A DNA stretch of 64,000 nucleotides. Origin: Aurelia coerulea (Eukaryota; Cnidaria; Scyphozoa; Semaeostomeae; Ulmaridae). The notes beneath the pieces are model-generated. The model was not told the DNA's origin. It saw nothing but the letters and a program-made list of their open reading frames with translations, and ran no database searches. Shown here piece by piece: positions 60,301 through 62,797 of this stretch. The position numbers and the translations under genes are program-made. The first letter of the stretch is position 1. Every line of letters starts with the position of its first letter. Location: the NCBI GenBank assembly GCA_039566865.1, contig CM076947.1, forward strand, positions 21,081,501 through 21,145,500. Direction: 5' to 3'.

Positions 60301-62797
60301 CTTGGCTAAACGCCAGGAACGTCATGAAATCAAATCAAATCAAATCAAATCAAATCAAATCAAATCAAATCAAATCAAATCAAATCAAGGAACATAGATC
60401 ATGAACGTACAGATGTGAAGTGCCTTTCACCAAGTGACAGTTCTCCCCAATGCTTTTCAAAGATTGCAGCCTGAAGTAAAAAGATGTTACTTTATCTCAA
60501 TGTCATGGAAATAGAAAATATGCTGGCAGTAAATTTGGTTAGGTTCCTATAAAAATTCTTGTTATTGCTTCGCTAACGGTGGCTAAAAATTAGAGCTGTC
60601 TCTTTATCTCCGTCAGTAATTTTAATTTCATGTCATATCACGTACTGGCTAACATTTACGTGGAATCGATCGTACATTTTGTGGTGACTTTTGGAAGAAA
60701 AATCGTTAGAATTCTGCAGAGAGAAGCTGATCTGAGTGAAATAACCGATAAAGTTCTCCAAAAAATCCAGAAAGGAGAATTCTGTATCAAAGAAAACTGC
60801 AGCTTAAAATTCTCGCAAAAATCCATCTATTTGATTACCTTTGCTTGCTTCGCTAGATATCAAAATACCTGTCAATACTGTATAGTGTCAAGGTATTCTT
60901 TGATGAAATGCAAAAATTAAGGGTGCAAATTAGAAAAATTTCTTGGTAGCCAGGTTCCCAATGCTTCAAAAAGCGAGCCTACAGTATCTTATTTATTCAC
61001 GTTTTTTTAATAAGAAGCCAAGGTCCGCCCACAGTACTAAAAGTTTCTTAAAGGGAGTGTAAGCATATAAAAGTGGCTCAAGCCACTTGCAGTCAAATTC
61101 TAGCCTATCAGATATTAGAATTTCCTGTTGATGTTGATCAGTTCCCCAAATATTGTGCAGCACGTGTATCAGGCTATTGTCTTTGTAGGGCTATTTTTAT
61201 CAAAGGCTTATGTATGCTTAGATTCACTTTAATTTCACATAAAATTTTCGGCTTCAAAGTTTCTTAGTGCTTTTTTTATTTTTTTATTGCACGAATAATG
61301 AAGCAGTTTCCAACACTGCTACAGGTATGTTTCTTGAGTTATAAAACATCACGCGAGAAAAATGTGATATTGCGTTCAACACTCGAATGAAGCTAATTGA
61401 TCTTACTTGAGAACAAGAGTTTGACGATATAGTTGCCATTTGAATTTGGCATCAAAAAGTTATTTCAATTCTTTTGCAATTTATACGTTAGGCTCAAAAA
61501 TTTTCGGCTGCACGTTTTTTTCATATAAACAACTTGGATCAGCACTTAGTACTAAAAGTTTCTTAATTTTGCATGAGAATTTCGGTGTTTTCGTTGTAAA
61601 AGTTTCTTAATCAGTTTCTTATTTCGTTCGAAGTTTAGCCTTCTCATCTACAAAGGGCTTACATTTTGCATTGATATTGTCACCATGAACAAGCCAAGCA
61701 AAAAGTTACAATTTTTTTGCAATCAAAAAAGGGCAAAAAAATGAAGGTAGCTTTGTTAGAGAGACATACATAAAAAAGACATATAGGAAAGAAATTTTAG
61801 AGTTTCTTAATTGTTCTTGAACGTAGTACTAGAGTTTCTTAAATTTCTGGTCATCGTAGTACTAGTTTCCTATACACCAGTTTCTTATAAAAAAACGTGT
61901 ATTTTCGTACTGGTTTCTTATCAACCAGTCTCTTATATAAAAGAGAAACGTCTACGCGTACTCACTTTTGCTGGAGAAAGCCACAGATTCAAGGCTGAAA
62001 CCCAGACGGGGGTATCATGTTTTTTCTTGTTCGTATTATCATCAACATTGCTCTGCATACTTGGTTTCATCTCTTTTGCTTTCTTACAGCTTGTGCAGCT
62101 CATTTGCAAAGCCTCTTCGTTTTTAGCTTTAGAGAAAAACTCATTGAGAAACATATTCAATCGATCGTCCATTGACTGACTTCTTTCTTCAATCGCCATT
62201 GTATCATCTGTAGTCTGAAAGAAAATTGGAGAGTTAAAGTTCGCAAGATGGGCACACACTGCTTGTTGCAGCAAAGACATCAAGCGCTTTTCAAACATGA
62301 CATTACAGTTTCTTAAATTTTCAGCCATCCTAGTACCAGACACCGGTATCTTATAAACTCTTATCTGAGAAAAAACGTGTAAGACTTCATAAATTCATCA
62401 AAATAATTGCAAATGATACTAATGGACCCGAATGGACCATGGGTGAACAATTGCAACACTTCGGCCGATTATGCAATACAGCAAAGTCTTGCCTTTAAGA
62501 AACATAGATGCTAGGCTGCCTTTTTACCCCAGCACACTGTTCTCCTTAATTATCCTGTCGTTCTCCTATTGTTCTAACAAAAATTCAAGGTCTGAGTTTT
62601 TTCGTTGGGTTTTATTGGGGCTAACTGAAAATATAGAATAACTGAAAATCTGATGTTACTCAAAGGTCATCAGTTCTACTTACATTGTCCGCAACTTTTG
62701 GAGGACTTCCTGTTTCACCAGCGGCATCTCGCAGTCGAAGGCGAAAAGGAATATTTCCAGCTCCTCTTCTTTCTGCTGAGTTACCAAGTGACGTCAT
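15076..62797 (-). CDS. 17-exon gene: CxxC / coiled-coil / F5/8C (discoidin) / EF-hand protein, 960 aa (whole locus)
   Basis: Hand-spliced from GT-AG sites; all 16 junctions are phase-compatible and the coding sum is 2,883 nt with one terminal TAG. Residue map: CxxC pairs at 78-81 and 130-133; coiled coil about 150-187; Lys/Ser-rich basic stretch about 188-290; F5/8 type C domain about 396-556; acidic and Ala-Ser-rich linkers 560-775; EF-hand 1 about 800-812, EF-hand 2 about 841-852, and a C-terminal EF-like region 868-960. There is no signal peptide or membrane segment, and the discoidin domain lacks its usual bounding cysteines, so an intracellular protein is inferred. The discoidin fold suggests binding of a protein or glycan surface and the EF-hands suggest calcium response; the cellular role is unknown to me. 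The last intron (15,359-32,320) contains a plus-strand GPCR gene. I cannot name an orthologue. Confidence 0.82.
15440..15943 (+). pseudogene. LINE reverse transcriptase C-terminal region, frameshifted
   Basis: Three consecutive frames give KMYHGIVEPHFRYCCSVWG, LQTIQKLQNRAARIV, then YKALSGLAPGYLSNLF and finally SFRGAKTWNELPLDVKQAPS ending in TAA at 15,941. These are the standard C-terminal blocks of a jockey/CR1-type ORF2. At least two frameshifts. Confidence 0.85.
15944..16115 (+). repeat. LINE 3' UTR with GC-rich hairpin and A-rich tail
   Basis: Follows the ORF2 remnant directly. CACGGCCCCCTGTAAAGC pairs with GACGGGGCCACCGTG, then AAAAATAATGAAAAATCAAA. A second tail of this family is at 58,180-58,388. 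Confidence 0.7.
16116..16744. other. Intron of gene 1, nothing recognised
   Basis: Part of 16,330-16,380 recurs near 19,700 (AGCACGAGCGGTTGC-type block). Confidence 0.35.
16745..17075. repeat. Dispersed duplication, copy 1
   Basis: Near-identical to 19,750-20,090 over about 330 bp, e.g. CATGCTTCTAACGAGTAAAG, TATCGGGTAGTGTAATGTGT and ACCAAAATAACGTGGGAAAA. Homology resumes at 17,830-17,880 versus 20,113-20,155, so a larger segment was duplicated and then altered by indels. Confidence 0.8.
17507..17696 (-). CDS. Candidate first coding exon of an unrecognised gene
   Basis: ATG at 17,696 opens 63 codons (MEALQDVNSPIFKQNKST..., with GARIVSLDKLDENRILF near the end), stopping at a donor-like GTGAAA. 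Composition is protein-like rather than repeat-like. About 110 bp upstream is TCCCACAATGC, similar to the ZNF143/THAP11 promoter element. No downstream exon could be fixed with confidence; an acceptor near 17,172 is phase-compatible but weak. Family unknown. It lies within the last intron of gene 1, same strand. Confidence 0.35.
17876..18040. mobile_element. Short MITE, family T copy 2
   Basis: Same order of blocks as 1,619-1,793, including GATCGCTTTG, GTGCATGCGCTCGTCA, ACTGCGCATGAGC and the closing GCGAAGAGTATCTCG. Confidence 0.65.
18049..18184. mobile_element. 136-bp MITE (S) with 9-bp TSD
   Basis: Termini TGGACTTG / CAAGTCCA extend into imperfect inverted arms including TCGATTGAGCCATAAA. 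Both flanks carry CCAACAATG (18,040-18,048 and 18,185-18,193). Confidence 0.75.
18580..18985 (-). pseudogene. LINE C-terminal fragment and 3' UTR, copy 1
   Basis: Same sequence as 31,142-31,505. Reading the minus strand gives short RT C-terminal motifs (a WNG/WNL-type block), then an AT-rich 3' UTR ending in a GGAGGGCCCC...GCAACCCTCCTT hairpin. Confidence 0.55.
18986..19749. other. Intron of gene 1, nothing recognised
   Basis: No exon, palindrome or tandem repeat that I can support. Confidence 0.35.
19750..20090. repeat. Dispersed duplication, copy 2
   Basis: Partner of 16,745-17,075; a few percent divergence by eye. Confidence 0.8.
20091..21152. other. Intron of gene 1, nothing recognised
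   Basis: No coding character beyond short chance frames. Confidence 0.35.
21153..21467. mobile_element. MITE family M
   Basis: Termini CCGGGTTGTCCCAAAAAATG and CATTTTTTGGGGACAACCGG, both next to TA. Another right-end fragment with GTATACTTTTTTTTGGGACA lies at about 23,040-23,116. Confidence 0.75.
21843..22646. mobile_element. MITE family C copy 1, 9-bp TSD
   Basis: AGCATAGGTTCTAG...GATTTGGAACCTACGCT, flanked by perfect CATCGGAGC (21,834-21,842 and 22,647-22,655). The interior is a palindrome; part of it (GAATGCCTACAATAT...GATGACGTCACA-type block) is present twice in tandem, making this copy longer than the others. Confidence 0.88.
22647..23277. other. 5' flank or 5' UTR of the GPCR gene
   Basis: Contains a family M right-end fragment (to 23,116, TTTGGGACACCGGGTA) and a pyrimidine-rich acceptor CTCTTTTCAG ending at 23,254. 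No conserved protein. Confidence 0.4.
23278..23344 (+). CDS. GPCR exon 1: signal peptide
   Basis: ATG at 23,278 follows a pyrimidine-rich CTCTTTTCAG at 23,254, so a 5'-UTR intron is likely. Encodes a classical hydrophobic signal peptide and ends after one base of a codon at GTAAGT. Confidence 0.85.
23278..28041 (+). CDS. Class C GPCR, metabotropic glutamate receptor-like, two exons, 868 aa
   Basis: Joined 23,278-23,344 and 25,502-28,041 (phase 1, consensus donor GTAAGT, acceptor TCTTGTCCTAG). Residues 1-17 are a signal peptide (MKVVIFIISIIGIAEC). About 35-480 is a Venus-flytrap ligand domain, 482-533 a linker with nine cysteines (CSKPC...CC...C...C...C...C...C), 548-802 seven membrane helices with the KASSRELSFF and FPKNFNEASN blocks, then a 66-residue charged tail. 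It is a plasma-membrane receptor expected to couple to G proteins. The pocket keeps S144-A145-T146, D166 and Y194 but has Phe59, Leu63 and Ser272 where mGluR1 has Tyr74, Arg78 and Asp318, so glutamate as ligand is doubtful. It is nested in the last intron of the minus-strand gene. A MITE begins 7 bp after the stop. Confidence 0.93.
23627..23703 (+). repeat. Solo copy of the hairpin unit amplified at 53.2-54.5 kb
   Basis: GTATGAGTCCTTTTT...AGTGATATCAGCAAATCAAA...AGGGACAAAAAATCATAAGT matches the array unit almost throughout its first 78 bases. Confidence 0.75.
24655..24895. repeat. Degenerate tandem repeat, unit about 40 bp
   Basis: Five to six imperfect units built on TACCCTTGGCTAGACCAATT and TTTGTCAAAA-like spacers. 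Confidence 0.65.
25502..28041 (+). CDS. GPCR exon 2: ligand domain, Cys-rich linker, 7TM, tail
   Basis: Starts after a consensus acceptor; the first two bases complete a Ser codon. Carries all extracellular and membrane domains without further introns; TAA at 28,039-28,041. An ATG at 25,477 lies upstream of the acceptor and would give a receptor without a proper signal peptide. Confidence 0.95.
28048..28626. mobile_element. MITE family D copy 1, at the GPCR stop codon
   Basis: GAGTGTCCCAAAAAATGTTT to ATTTTTTGGGACTCCCTG, flanked by TA. Begins 7 bp after the TAA at 28,041, so it forms the start of the receptor 3' UTR or marks its end. The arms are mutually inverted. Confidence 0.8.
28875..29400. 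mobile_element. MITE family C copy 2, 9-bp TSD
   Basis: AGCATATTTTCCAA...TTAGAGCCTATGCT, flanked by CTTCAAAAC at 28,866-28,874 and 29,401-29,409. Confidence 0.85.
29578..30163. mobile_element. MITE family D copy 2
   Basis: CAGGGTGTCCCAAAAAATCA to TTTTTTTGGGACACCCTG with TA on both sides; interior matches the 28,048 copy (CCCCGTTTGC...CAGTCATCA blocks). Confidence 0.82.
30375..30949. mobile_element. MITE family A copy 1
   Basis: CCGGGTGTCCCAAAATGATT to ATCATTTTGGGATACCAGG, TA-flanked, palindromic. Interior blocks ACCAATGAACCGATTTTCAA and TTGATGTGATGCAAAAGG recur in copies 2 and 3. Confidence 0.82.
31142..31505 (-). pseudogene. LINE C-terminal fragment and 3' UTR, copy 2
   Basis: On the minus strand one frame reads NGQRCFSYIGTKLWNGLSAE, an RT C-terminal motif, then a stop, an AT-rich UTR and the hairpin GGAGGTCCCC...GGGCAACCCTCCTT. 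Confidence 0.6.
31603..32198. mobile_element. MITE family B copy 2
   Basis: CCGGGCCCGCCAAAATAAACT-type left end (one TIR substitution) to TTTATTTTGGCGCACCCGG, TA-flanked; about 595 bp with a nearly full-length palindrome. Confidence 0.82.
32321..32415 (-). CDS. Gene 1 exon 16, EF-hand 2, residues 836-866
   Basis: Acceptor TCTACTTCAAG, donor GTAAGT, 95 nt, phase 0 to 2. Loop D-S-N-Q-D-G-I-T-A-K-T-F retains the first five ligand positions and Gly6 but has Phe at position 12. An alternative acceptor 12 nt upstream would break phase with exon 15. The intron to exon 15 holds the 8-bp satellite. Confidence 0.75.
32416..32817. other. Intron of gene 1 between exons 15 and 16, left part
   Basis: No recognised feature between the exon 16 acceptor and MITE K. 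Confidence 0.4.
32818..33177. mobile_element. MITE family K
   Basis: CAGTAAAAACCCGCACATAA to TACGTGCGGGTTTTTACTG, TA-flanked. Partial right ends are found at 13,319-13,410 and in the duplications beside exon 15. Confidence 0.78.
33580..33938. mobile_element. MITE with TTAA at both ends
   Basis: TTAAAGAGTCATTGTCACCC to GGGTGACAATGGCTCTTTAA, about 36-bp inverted repeats. A TTAA at each tip would fit a piggyBac-type target duplication, though TTAA could be part of the TIR. Confidence 0.65.
34073..36410. repeat. 2.3-kb satellite of 8-bp units in intron 15 of gene 1
   Basis: Almost unbroken GTAGCAAT / GTAGCAAA / GCAGCAAA / GCAGTAAC units, about 290 of them. Marker variant GTAACG recurs at 34,784, 34,912 and 35,032 (128 and 120 bp apart), showing a higher-order period of 15-16 units. 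On the minus strand no stop codon arises in any frame for long distances, giving meaningless Leu/Cys/Tyr/Ala-rich frames. Confidence 0.95.
36411..36625 (-). repeat. Tandem duplication of exon 15 3' end and donor
   Basis: 36,490-36,555 repeats 36,624-36,689 of the real exon with three substitutions and keeps the donor. The unit (about 135 bp) also carries a K-type end (GCGGGTATTTACTGTA and TGGGAATTTACTGTA) and merges into the satellite at 36,410. Confidence 0.85.
36626..36733 (-). CDS. Gene 1 exon 15, EF-hand 1 loop, residues 800-835
   Basis: Acceptor TTCCTTTTAG, donor GTAATT, 108 nt, phase 0-0. Loop D-D-N-C-D-G-L-I-D-R-D-D fits the EF-hand pattern, with Asp instead of Glu at position 12. The exiting helix is ALKEEEVKYIMK. 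The 3' part of the exon plus donor is duplicated at 36,490-36,555. Confidence 0.88.
36840..36927. repeat. Left part of family I MITE, split by B3
   Basis: GAAGATTTTGTCTGGTAAAA and TTTTAGACCCAGAAATTAAG match the 6,936 element; continues after B3 at 37,812. Confidence 0.5.
36928..37811. mobile_element. MITE family B copy 3, inserted in a family I element
   Basis: CCGGGTGCGCCAAAATAAAC to TTTATTTTGGCGCACCCGG, TA-flanked. Longer than other B copies owing to about 260 bp of unrelated sequence at its centre (about 37,250-37,510). Confidence 0.82.
37812..38082. repeat. Right part of family I MITE
   Basis: Contains ATGGACCAGAATCGA and ends TTTGACTCACCCGGTA, a variant of the shared CCGGGTG terminus. 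Confidence 0.55.
38136..38494 (-). mobile_element. tRNA-derived SINE
   Basis: Minus strand: GAGACTTGGCCCAGTGG contains an A box (38,476-38,486); GGTTCGAATCC is a perfect B box (38,432-38,442). The CAC triplet lies where the anticodon would be. A non-tRNA body follows, then GTTAAATACAAATA and a (TCAC)n tail at 38,140-38,158. A tRNA head plus tail microsatellite is the standard SINE plan. Confidence 0.85.
38488..38793. mobile_element. GC-rich palindromic element beside the SINE
   Basis: 33-bp inverted ends (GTCTCGTTCAATTCCTACCC at 38,488 and its inverse ending at 38,793) enclose CCCGGGCATTTGACC-type tandem units in an otherwise AT-rich region. Its left tip overlaps the SINE 5' end by about 7 bp. 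Confidence 0.7.
38794..39042. other. Intron 14 remainder
   Basis: Contains a short perfect palindrome ATAGAAATAGATTTTATTTCTAT near 38,864 (arms of about 10 bp). Nothing else seen. Confidence 0.4.
39043..39113 (-). CDS. Gene 1 exon 14, entering helix of EF-hand 1, residues 776-799
   Basis: Acceptor TTTCTCTTTTCAG, donor GTGAGA, 71 nt, phase 1 to 0. Encodes FLSQYCILKESQKVLYARVF, which reads as the helix before the calcium loop in exon 15. Confidence 0.78.
39226..39315 (-). repeat. SINE body fragment
   Basis: Shares GGTCCTTCCTCTCGATGTGA and CACCTCGTGATTCCTTT with the SINE at 38,136-38,494 but lacks head and tail. Confidence 0.7.
39604..39732. repeat. Family I right-end fragment
   Basis: ACATCTAAGTTAGCCTT then ACAGATTAACATTTTAG, ending TTCACCCGGTGTA; matches the right part of the 37,812-38,082 element. 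Confidence 0.55.
39812..40970. mobile_element. MITE family A copy 2 with an inserted repeat
   Basis: Outer ends CCAGGTGTCCCAAAATGATG and ATCATTTTGGGACACCCGG, TA-flanked. About 39,855-40,440 is foreign sequence containing GGTCCTTATGTTGTGAGGCT, which recurs inverted near 55,960. The right tip is 25 bp from the exon 13 coding edge. Confidence 0.75.
40996..41232 (-). CDS. Gene 1 exon 13, residues 697-775
   Basis: Acceptor TTCCTTACAG, donor GTAGAC, 237 nt, phase 1-1. Acidic start, then a Lys-rich helical segment (KRQKIIEANELQRKVKDMME) and a basic SVKENVMEMGRKG stretch. MITE A2 ends 25 bp beyond the donor. Confidence 0.78.
41233..41785. other. Intron 12 of gene 1
   Basis: No supportable feature. 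Confidence 0.4.
41786..41930 (-). CDS. Gene 1 exon 12, acidic linker, residues 649-696
   Basis: Acceptor CCTTCTAAAG, donor GTAAGA, 145 nt, phase 0 to 1. Asp/Glu-rich (LLPEEFEYPVFDDEPHDDLK). Confidence 0.75.
41931..42279. other. Intron 11 of gene 1, right part
   Basis: No supportable feature before the MITE cluster starting at 42,280. Confidence 0.4.
42280..42400. mobile_element. MITE family E, left part, cut by A3
   Basis: CCGGGTGTCCCAATAAAAGT then blocks matching 47,563 onward, up to CAGATGATA, where the A copy begins. The rest of the E element is not visible after A3. Confidence 0.65.
42403..43930. mobile_element. MITE family A copy 3, carrying a foldback insertion
   Basis: CCGGGTGTCCCAAAATGATG to CATTTTGGGACACCCGG, TA-flanked. 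The A sequence is split at 42,490/43,411 by the foldback element. Confidence 0.82.
42491..43410. mobile_element. Foldback element with minisatellite TIRs and 8-bp TSD
   Basis: Inverted arms of about 240 bp open with GGGATGTTCTTTTAACCGG, then a tandem CGACCCTA / CGACCATA array (42,520-42,575; inverse 43,312-43,390), then AT-rich sequence. TTGTTTGA flanks it at 42,483-42,490 and 43,411-43,418. Non-coding. Confidence 0.85.
44149..44359 (+). repeat. Partial MITE family Q against the exon 11 donor
   Basis: Same block order as the right arm of 1,862-2,470, ending AAATCTGCCCTTGTT one base before the exon 11 donor on the opposite strand. Confidence 0.65.
44367..44497 (-). CDS. Gene 1 exon 11, acidic and Ala-Ser repeat linker, residues 605-648
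   Basis: Acceptor CTTCGTTCTCAG, donor GTAAAA, 131 nt, phase 1 to 0. Starts DENNNVDEHEDDIDGG, then alternates Gln-Ala-Ser and Arg-Ala-Ser. The donor lies directly against the end of a family Q repeat. Confidence 0.7.
44546..45127. mobile_element. MITE family F copy 1, right end truncated
   Basis: CCGGGTGAGCCAGAAAAAAG after TA; palindromic interior; ends CAGTACTCTTGATGCTATGA, lacking the last 30 bp of the right terminus. Confidence 0.7.
45135..45215. repeat. MITE family F left-end fragment
   Basis: CCGGATGAACCAGAAAAAAG then CATAGCATCAAAAGTATTCG. Confidence 0.55.
45407..45541 (-). CDS. Gene 1 exon 10, acidic linker, residues 560-604
   Basis: Acceptor TTATTTTACAG, donor GTAAGT, 135 nt, phase 1-1. 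Ser/Glu-rich sequence starting FSEPTFSEPSQDVE. Two frames are open across this exon; the acidic frame is chosen because only it matches the phases of both neighbours. Confidence 0.7.
45792..46062. mobile_element. Short MITE with TTAAGGGAATCGACA termini
   Basis: TTAAGGGAATCGACATAGCT and ACTGTGTCGATTCCCTTTAA are imperfect inverted ends. Confidence 0.6.
46063..46484. mobile_element. Palindromic MITE beside exon 9
   Basis: Arms share GATGCAAATGAA / TTCATTTGCATC, TGAAGCGAA / TTCGCTTCA and AACAAAATGACGT in inverse order. Ends about 13 bp before the exon 9 donor hexamer. Confidence 0.65.
46503..46650 (-). CDS. Gene 1 exon 9, end of F5/8C domain, residues 511-559
   Basis: Acceptor TTCGTCTACAG, donor GTATGA, 148 nt, phase 0 to 1. 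Contains VFKGNND, then TRFIRIHPIAWNTGIALRIE and IYGE. The domain normally ends in a Gly-Cys pair; here it is Gly-Glu, so neither bounding cysteine is present. Confidence 0.9.
46705..47329. mobile_element. MITE family F copy 2
   Basis: CCGGGTGAGCCAGAAAAAGT to CTTTTTTCTGGCTCATCCGA; a complete palindrome starting 55 bp from exon 9. Confidence 0.75.
47345..47520. repeat. Partial copy of MITE family C
   Basis: AAAAAGGTGGATGTAA then TTTGAATTGAATGG and TGTGATGTCGTCAAATTTC, diverged from the four complete copies; termini absent. Confidence 0.5.
47563..48100. mobile_element. MITE family E copy 1
   Basis: CCGGGTGTCCCAAAAAAGTA to GTACCTTTTTGGGACGCCC; palindromic; strong match with 59,743-60,287. Confidence 0.8.
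48101..48711. other. Intron 8 of gene 1, left part
   Basis: Short GTTCCG and GACAGACAGGCA simple repeats around 48,300-48,560; otherwise nothing recognised. Confidence 0.4.
48712..48834 (-). CDS. Gene 1 exon 8, middle of F5/8C domain, residues 470-510
   Basis: Acceptor TTTTTGGATCAG, donor GTAAGG, 123 nt, phase 0-0. Encodes the strand and loop region with WVEAFILSYSDDEENWKNYT, the usual Y-S-x-D-x-x-x-W signature of discoidin domains. Confidence 0.9.
49046..49284 (-). CDS. Gene 1 exon 7, first half of F5/8C domain, residues 390-469
   Basis: Acceptor TTTTCTTCACAG, donor GTACTT, 239 nt, phase 1 to 0. It shows the family hallmarks in order: PFGMENGDI, QITASSS, EARLNNE, GAWCPK and QWLQIDFG, then the IATQ strand. 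The position normally held by the first disulphide cysteine is threonine or proline here. Confidence 0.9.
49341..49865. mobile_element. MITE family C copy 3, 9-bp TSD
   Basis: AGCATAGGTTCCAAATCTTT to AAAGATTTGGAACCTATGCT, flanked by CTGACATGT at 49,332-49,340 and 49,866-49,874. Only 56 bp from the exon 7 acceptor edge. Confidence 0.92.
49866..50917. other. Intron 6 of gene 1, right part
   Basis: Holds the inverted partner (50,090-50,200) of the repeat near 14,180-14,345, a poly-G run near 50,717-50,727 and a diverged solo hairpin unit (50,751-50,832). Confidence 0.5.
50751..50832 (+). repeat. Solo copy of the hairpin unit, diverged
   Basis: GTATGAGTCACTGTTGACCG...CAGGGAAACAAGGGGCTC...GTCATAGGTCTAG; the core resembles the 56,476 copy more than the array. 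Confidence 0.6.
50918..51179 (-). CDS. Gene 1 exon 6, residues 303-389
   Basis: Acceptor TTACATTTCAG, donor GTATGA, 262 nt, phase 0 to 1. Acidic start, then ELPDWVVEYMKKKKAAEEEA and a proline-rich MPMPIPVYVES segment leading to the discoidin domain. Confidence 0.8.
51475..51640 (+). repeat. LINE 3' tail, second copy
   Basis: CTCGGGGTAGACACAGCC, TTTTGCTCCCTGGGG and an A-rich end as at 878-1,095. The two differ in sequence but share the block order. Confidence 0.5.
51726..52100 (+). pseudogene. Non-LTR retrotransposon ORF2 fragment
   Basis: Reads ENNPKAMWKKIYKSSHKNSN, then KKILFDGTYLKSSSQTSEAF, the linker between endonuclease and RT of jockey/CR1-type LINEs, and after a frameshift the start of the RT (CAGPDRIPAN-like) at the point where MITE C4 inserted. 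Confidence 0.7.
52101..52796. mobile_element. MITE family C copy 4, 9-bp TSD, inserted in a LINE
   Basis: AGCATATAGGTTCCAAATCT to AGATTTGGAACCTATGCT, flanked by GGTCCTGAT at 52,092-52,100 and 52,797-52,805. About 52,213-52,365 is extra sequence absent from the other copies. Confidence 0.9.
52860..53150 (-). pseudogene. Inverted reverse transcriptase fragment
   Basis: On the minus strand, frames at about 53,080-52,920 give FPSDLEITPIFKAGTKTE and remnants of the N-Y-R-P-I-S block, the first RT motifs of a LINE, with frameshifts. Its orientation is opposite to the 51,726-52,100 fragment. Confidence 0.6.
53187..54493 (+). repeat. Tandem array, ten copies, 141-144 then 127-bp period
   Basis: Units begin GTATGAGTCCCTATTGATCA at 53,187, 53,331, 53,474, 53,615, 53,757, 53,899, 54,041, 54,168, 54,295 and 54,422. 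The last three periods are 127 bp owing to a shared internal deletion. The tenth unit is interrupted by MITE G2 and resumes at 54,885. The first half of the unit folds into a hairpin (GTCCC with GGGAC, TTGAT with ATCAA). Confidence 0.95.
54494..54884. mobile_element. MITE family G copy 2, inserted in the tandem array
   Basis: CACGTTTATTTTTAGATAAG to CTTATCAAAGAAAAAACGTG. Array sequence CATAAGTC is split as CATA / TAAGTC, a TA target duplication. Confidence 0.9.
54944..55287 (-). CDS. Gene 1 exon 5, residues 188-302, basic linker
   Basis: Acceptor TTTTTTCACAG, donor GTATTT, 344 nt, phase 1 to 0. Strongly basic and Ser/Lys-rich (RRKKSRALSKKSKKRSS), closing with an acidic helical stretch MKVDEELQRLQ. 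The acceptor and first coding bases are repeated twice more upstream in a 131-bp tandem triplication. Confidence 0.8.
55228..55640 (-). repeat. 131-bp tandem triplication covering the exon 5 acceptor
   Basis: TTGGTTTGAGG-started units at 55,228, 55,359 and 55,490. Each contains the acceptor TTTTTTCACAG and the first coding bases of exon 5. The innermost copy is used in the model because it alone continues into the full open frame. Confidence 0.88.
55641..56842. other. Intron 4 of gene 1, part
   Basis: Contains an inverted partner (55,955-56,060) of the sequence inserted in MITE A2, the hairpin unit at 56,476-56,560, and a short inverted pair GTGTTATCCTCTTTGGAGGA / TCCTAAAGAGATGACACGTG near 55,700-55,795. 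Confidence 0.5.
56476..56560 (+). repeat. Solo copy of the hairpin unit with a longer stem
   Basis: GAGTCTCTC (56,483 onward) pairs perfectly with GAGAGACTC; the array equivalents are GTCCCT and AGGGAC. Downstream GTCATAAGTCTA is conserved. Confidence 0.75.
56843..56975. repeat. C-rich minisatellite, about 17-bp unit
   Basis: Repeated AAGCCCCCCTCTCTATC units, decaying to the right. A related CCCCCTCTCTAATAG piece is at 57,850. Confidence 0.85.
57087..57153. repeat. Direct repeat left of MITE B4
   Basis: About 67 bp starting TTTAACTCGTAAAATTGTA, nearly the same as 57,751-57,820. Confidence 0.8.
57154..57748. mobile_element. MITE family B copy 4
   Basis: CTGGGTGCGCCAAAATAAAC to TTTATTTTGGCGCACCCGG with TA on both sides; full palindrome. 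Confidence 0.85.
57751..57820. repeat. Direct repeat right of MITE B4
   Basis: Begins TTTAACTCGTACAATTGTAC; partner of 57,087-57,153. Confidence 0.8.
58180..58388 (+). repeat. LINE 3' tail ending at the exon 4 donor
   Basis: GTCACGGCCCCCTG...GACGGGGTTACAGTG hairpin and AT-rich tail, with ATGAATATAAATAAATGAAT duplicated. Same 3'-end family as 15,944-16,115. Its end lies about 2 bp from the splice donor hexamer. Confidence 0.65.
58396..58510 (-). CDS. Gene 1 exon 4, residues 150-187, coiled coil
   Basis: Acceptor TTTCTTCAG, donor GTAAGT, 115 nt, phase 0 to 1. Charged heptad-like sequence (VRLEQLRQKYKQQELREVKE). A LINE 3' tail ends only a few bases beyond the donor, and a half-copy of MITE family B begins about 70 bp beyond the acceptor. 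Confidence 0.82.
58581..58800. repeat. MITE family B left half
   Basis: CTGGGTACGCCAAAATAAAC then the usual left-arm blocks up to AAAAAGGTCGATCA; the right half is absent. Confidence 0.75.
58866..59282. mobile_element. MITE family G copy 3
   Basis: CACGTTTTTTTATAAGAAAC to TTCTTATAAAAAAAACATG, TA-flanked. Confidence 0.75.
59442..59525 (-). CDS. Gene 1 exon 3, residues 122-149, second CxxC pair
   Basis: Acceptor TGTCTCTTAG, donor GTAAGC, 84 nt, phase 0-0. Encodes DPAPHIPRCSHCKLSVVP. The C-S-H-C pair, with the C-T-S-C pair of exon 2, could form a four-cysteine zinc site; that is inference. Confidence 0.8.
59743..60287. mobile_element. MITE family E copy 2
   Basis: CCGGGTGTCCCAAAAAAAAC to CCTTTTTTTGGGACACCCGG, TA-flanked; matches 47,563-48,100. 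Confidence 0.82.
60326..60387. repeat. (AAATC)n microsatellite
   Basis: About twelve perfect AAATC units, possibly the tail of a retroelement given GCCAGGAACGTCATG just before it. Confidence 0.92.
60388..61510. other. Intron 2 of gene 1, left part
   Basis: One G-type end fragment near 60,998-61,050 (CACGTTTTTTTAATAAGAAG). A 96-codon open stretch at 60,630-60,917 resembles no family I know and has no splice context; not called as a gene. Confidence 0.4.
61511..61899. mobile_element. MITE family G copy 4
   Basis: CACGTTTTTTTCATATAAAC to TTCTTATAAAAAAACGTG; TA is present on the right side, TG on the left. Ends 66 bp from exon 2. Confidence 0.7.
61966..62214 (-). CDS. Gene 1 exon 2, residues 39-121, first CxxC pair
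   Basis: Acceptor TTTCTTTCAG; donor GTGAGT; 249 nt, phase 0-0. The product is an acidic helix-prone segment (EERSQSMDDRLNMFLNEFF) followed by C-T-S-C at 78-81 and a tryptophan-containing segment VWVSALNLWLSP. Family G MITE sequence lies on both sides of this exon. Confidence 0.8.
62300..62382. repeat. MITE family G right-end fragment
   Basis: TTTCTTAAATTTTCAGCCAT then TATCTTATAAACTCTTATC and AAAAAACGTG followed by TA. With G-like sequence at 61,905-61,945 it brackets exon 2. Confidence 0.55.
62684..62797 (-). CDS. Gene 1 exon 1 (start codon exon), residues 1-38
   Basis: The ATG at 62,797 has A at -3 and opens MTSLGNSAERRGAG followed by a basic stretch. The exon ends in phase 0 at a consensus GTAAGT donor (62,683-62,678). 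No in-frame stop is evident immediately upstream, so a slightly longer N-terminus or an upstream exon is possible. Confidence 0.75.

Noticed and set aside
60630..60920. 96-codon frame in intron 2
   Set aside because: No recognised motif, no phase-compatible splice sites to neighbouring exons.
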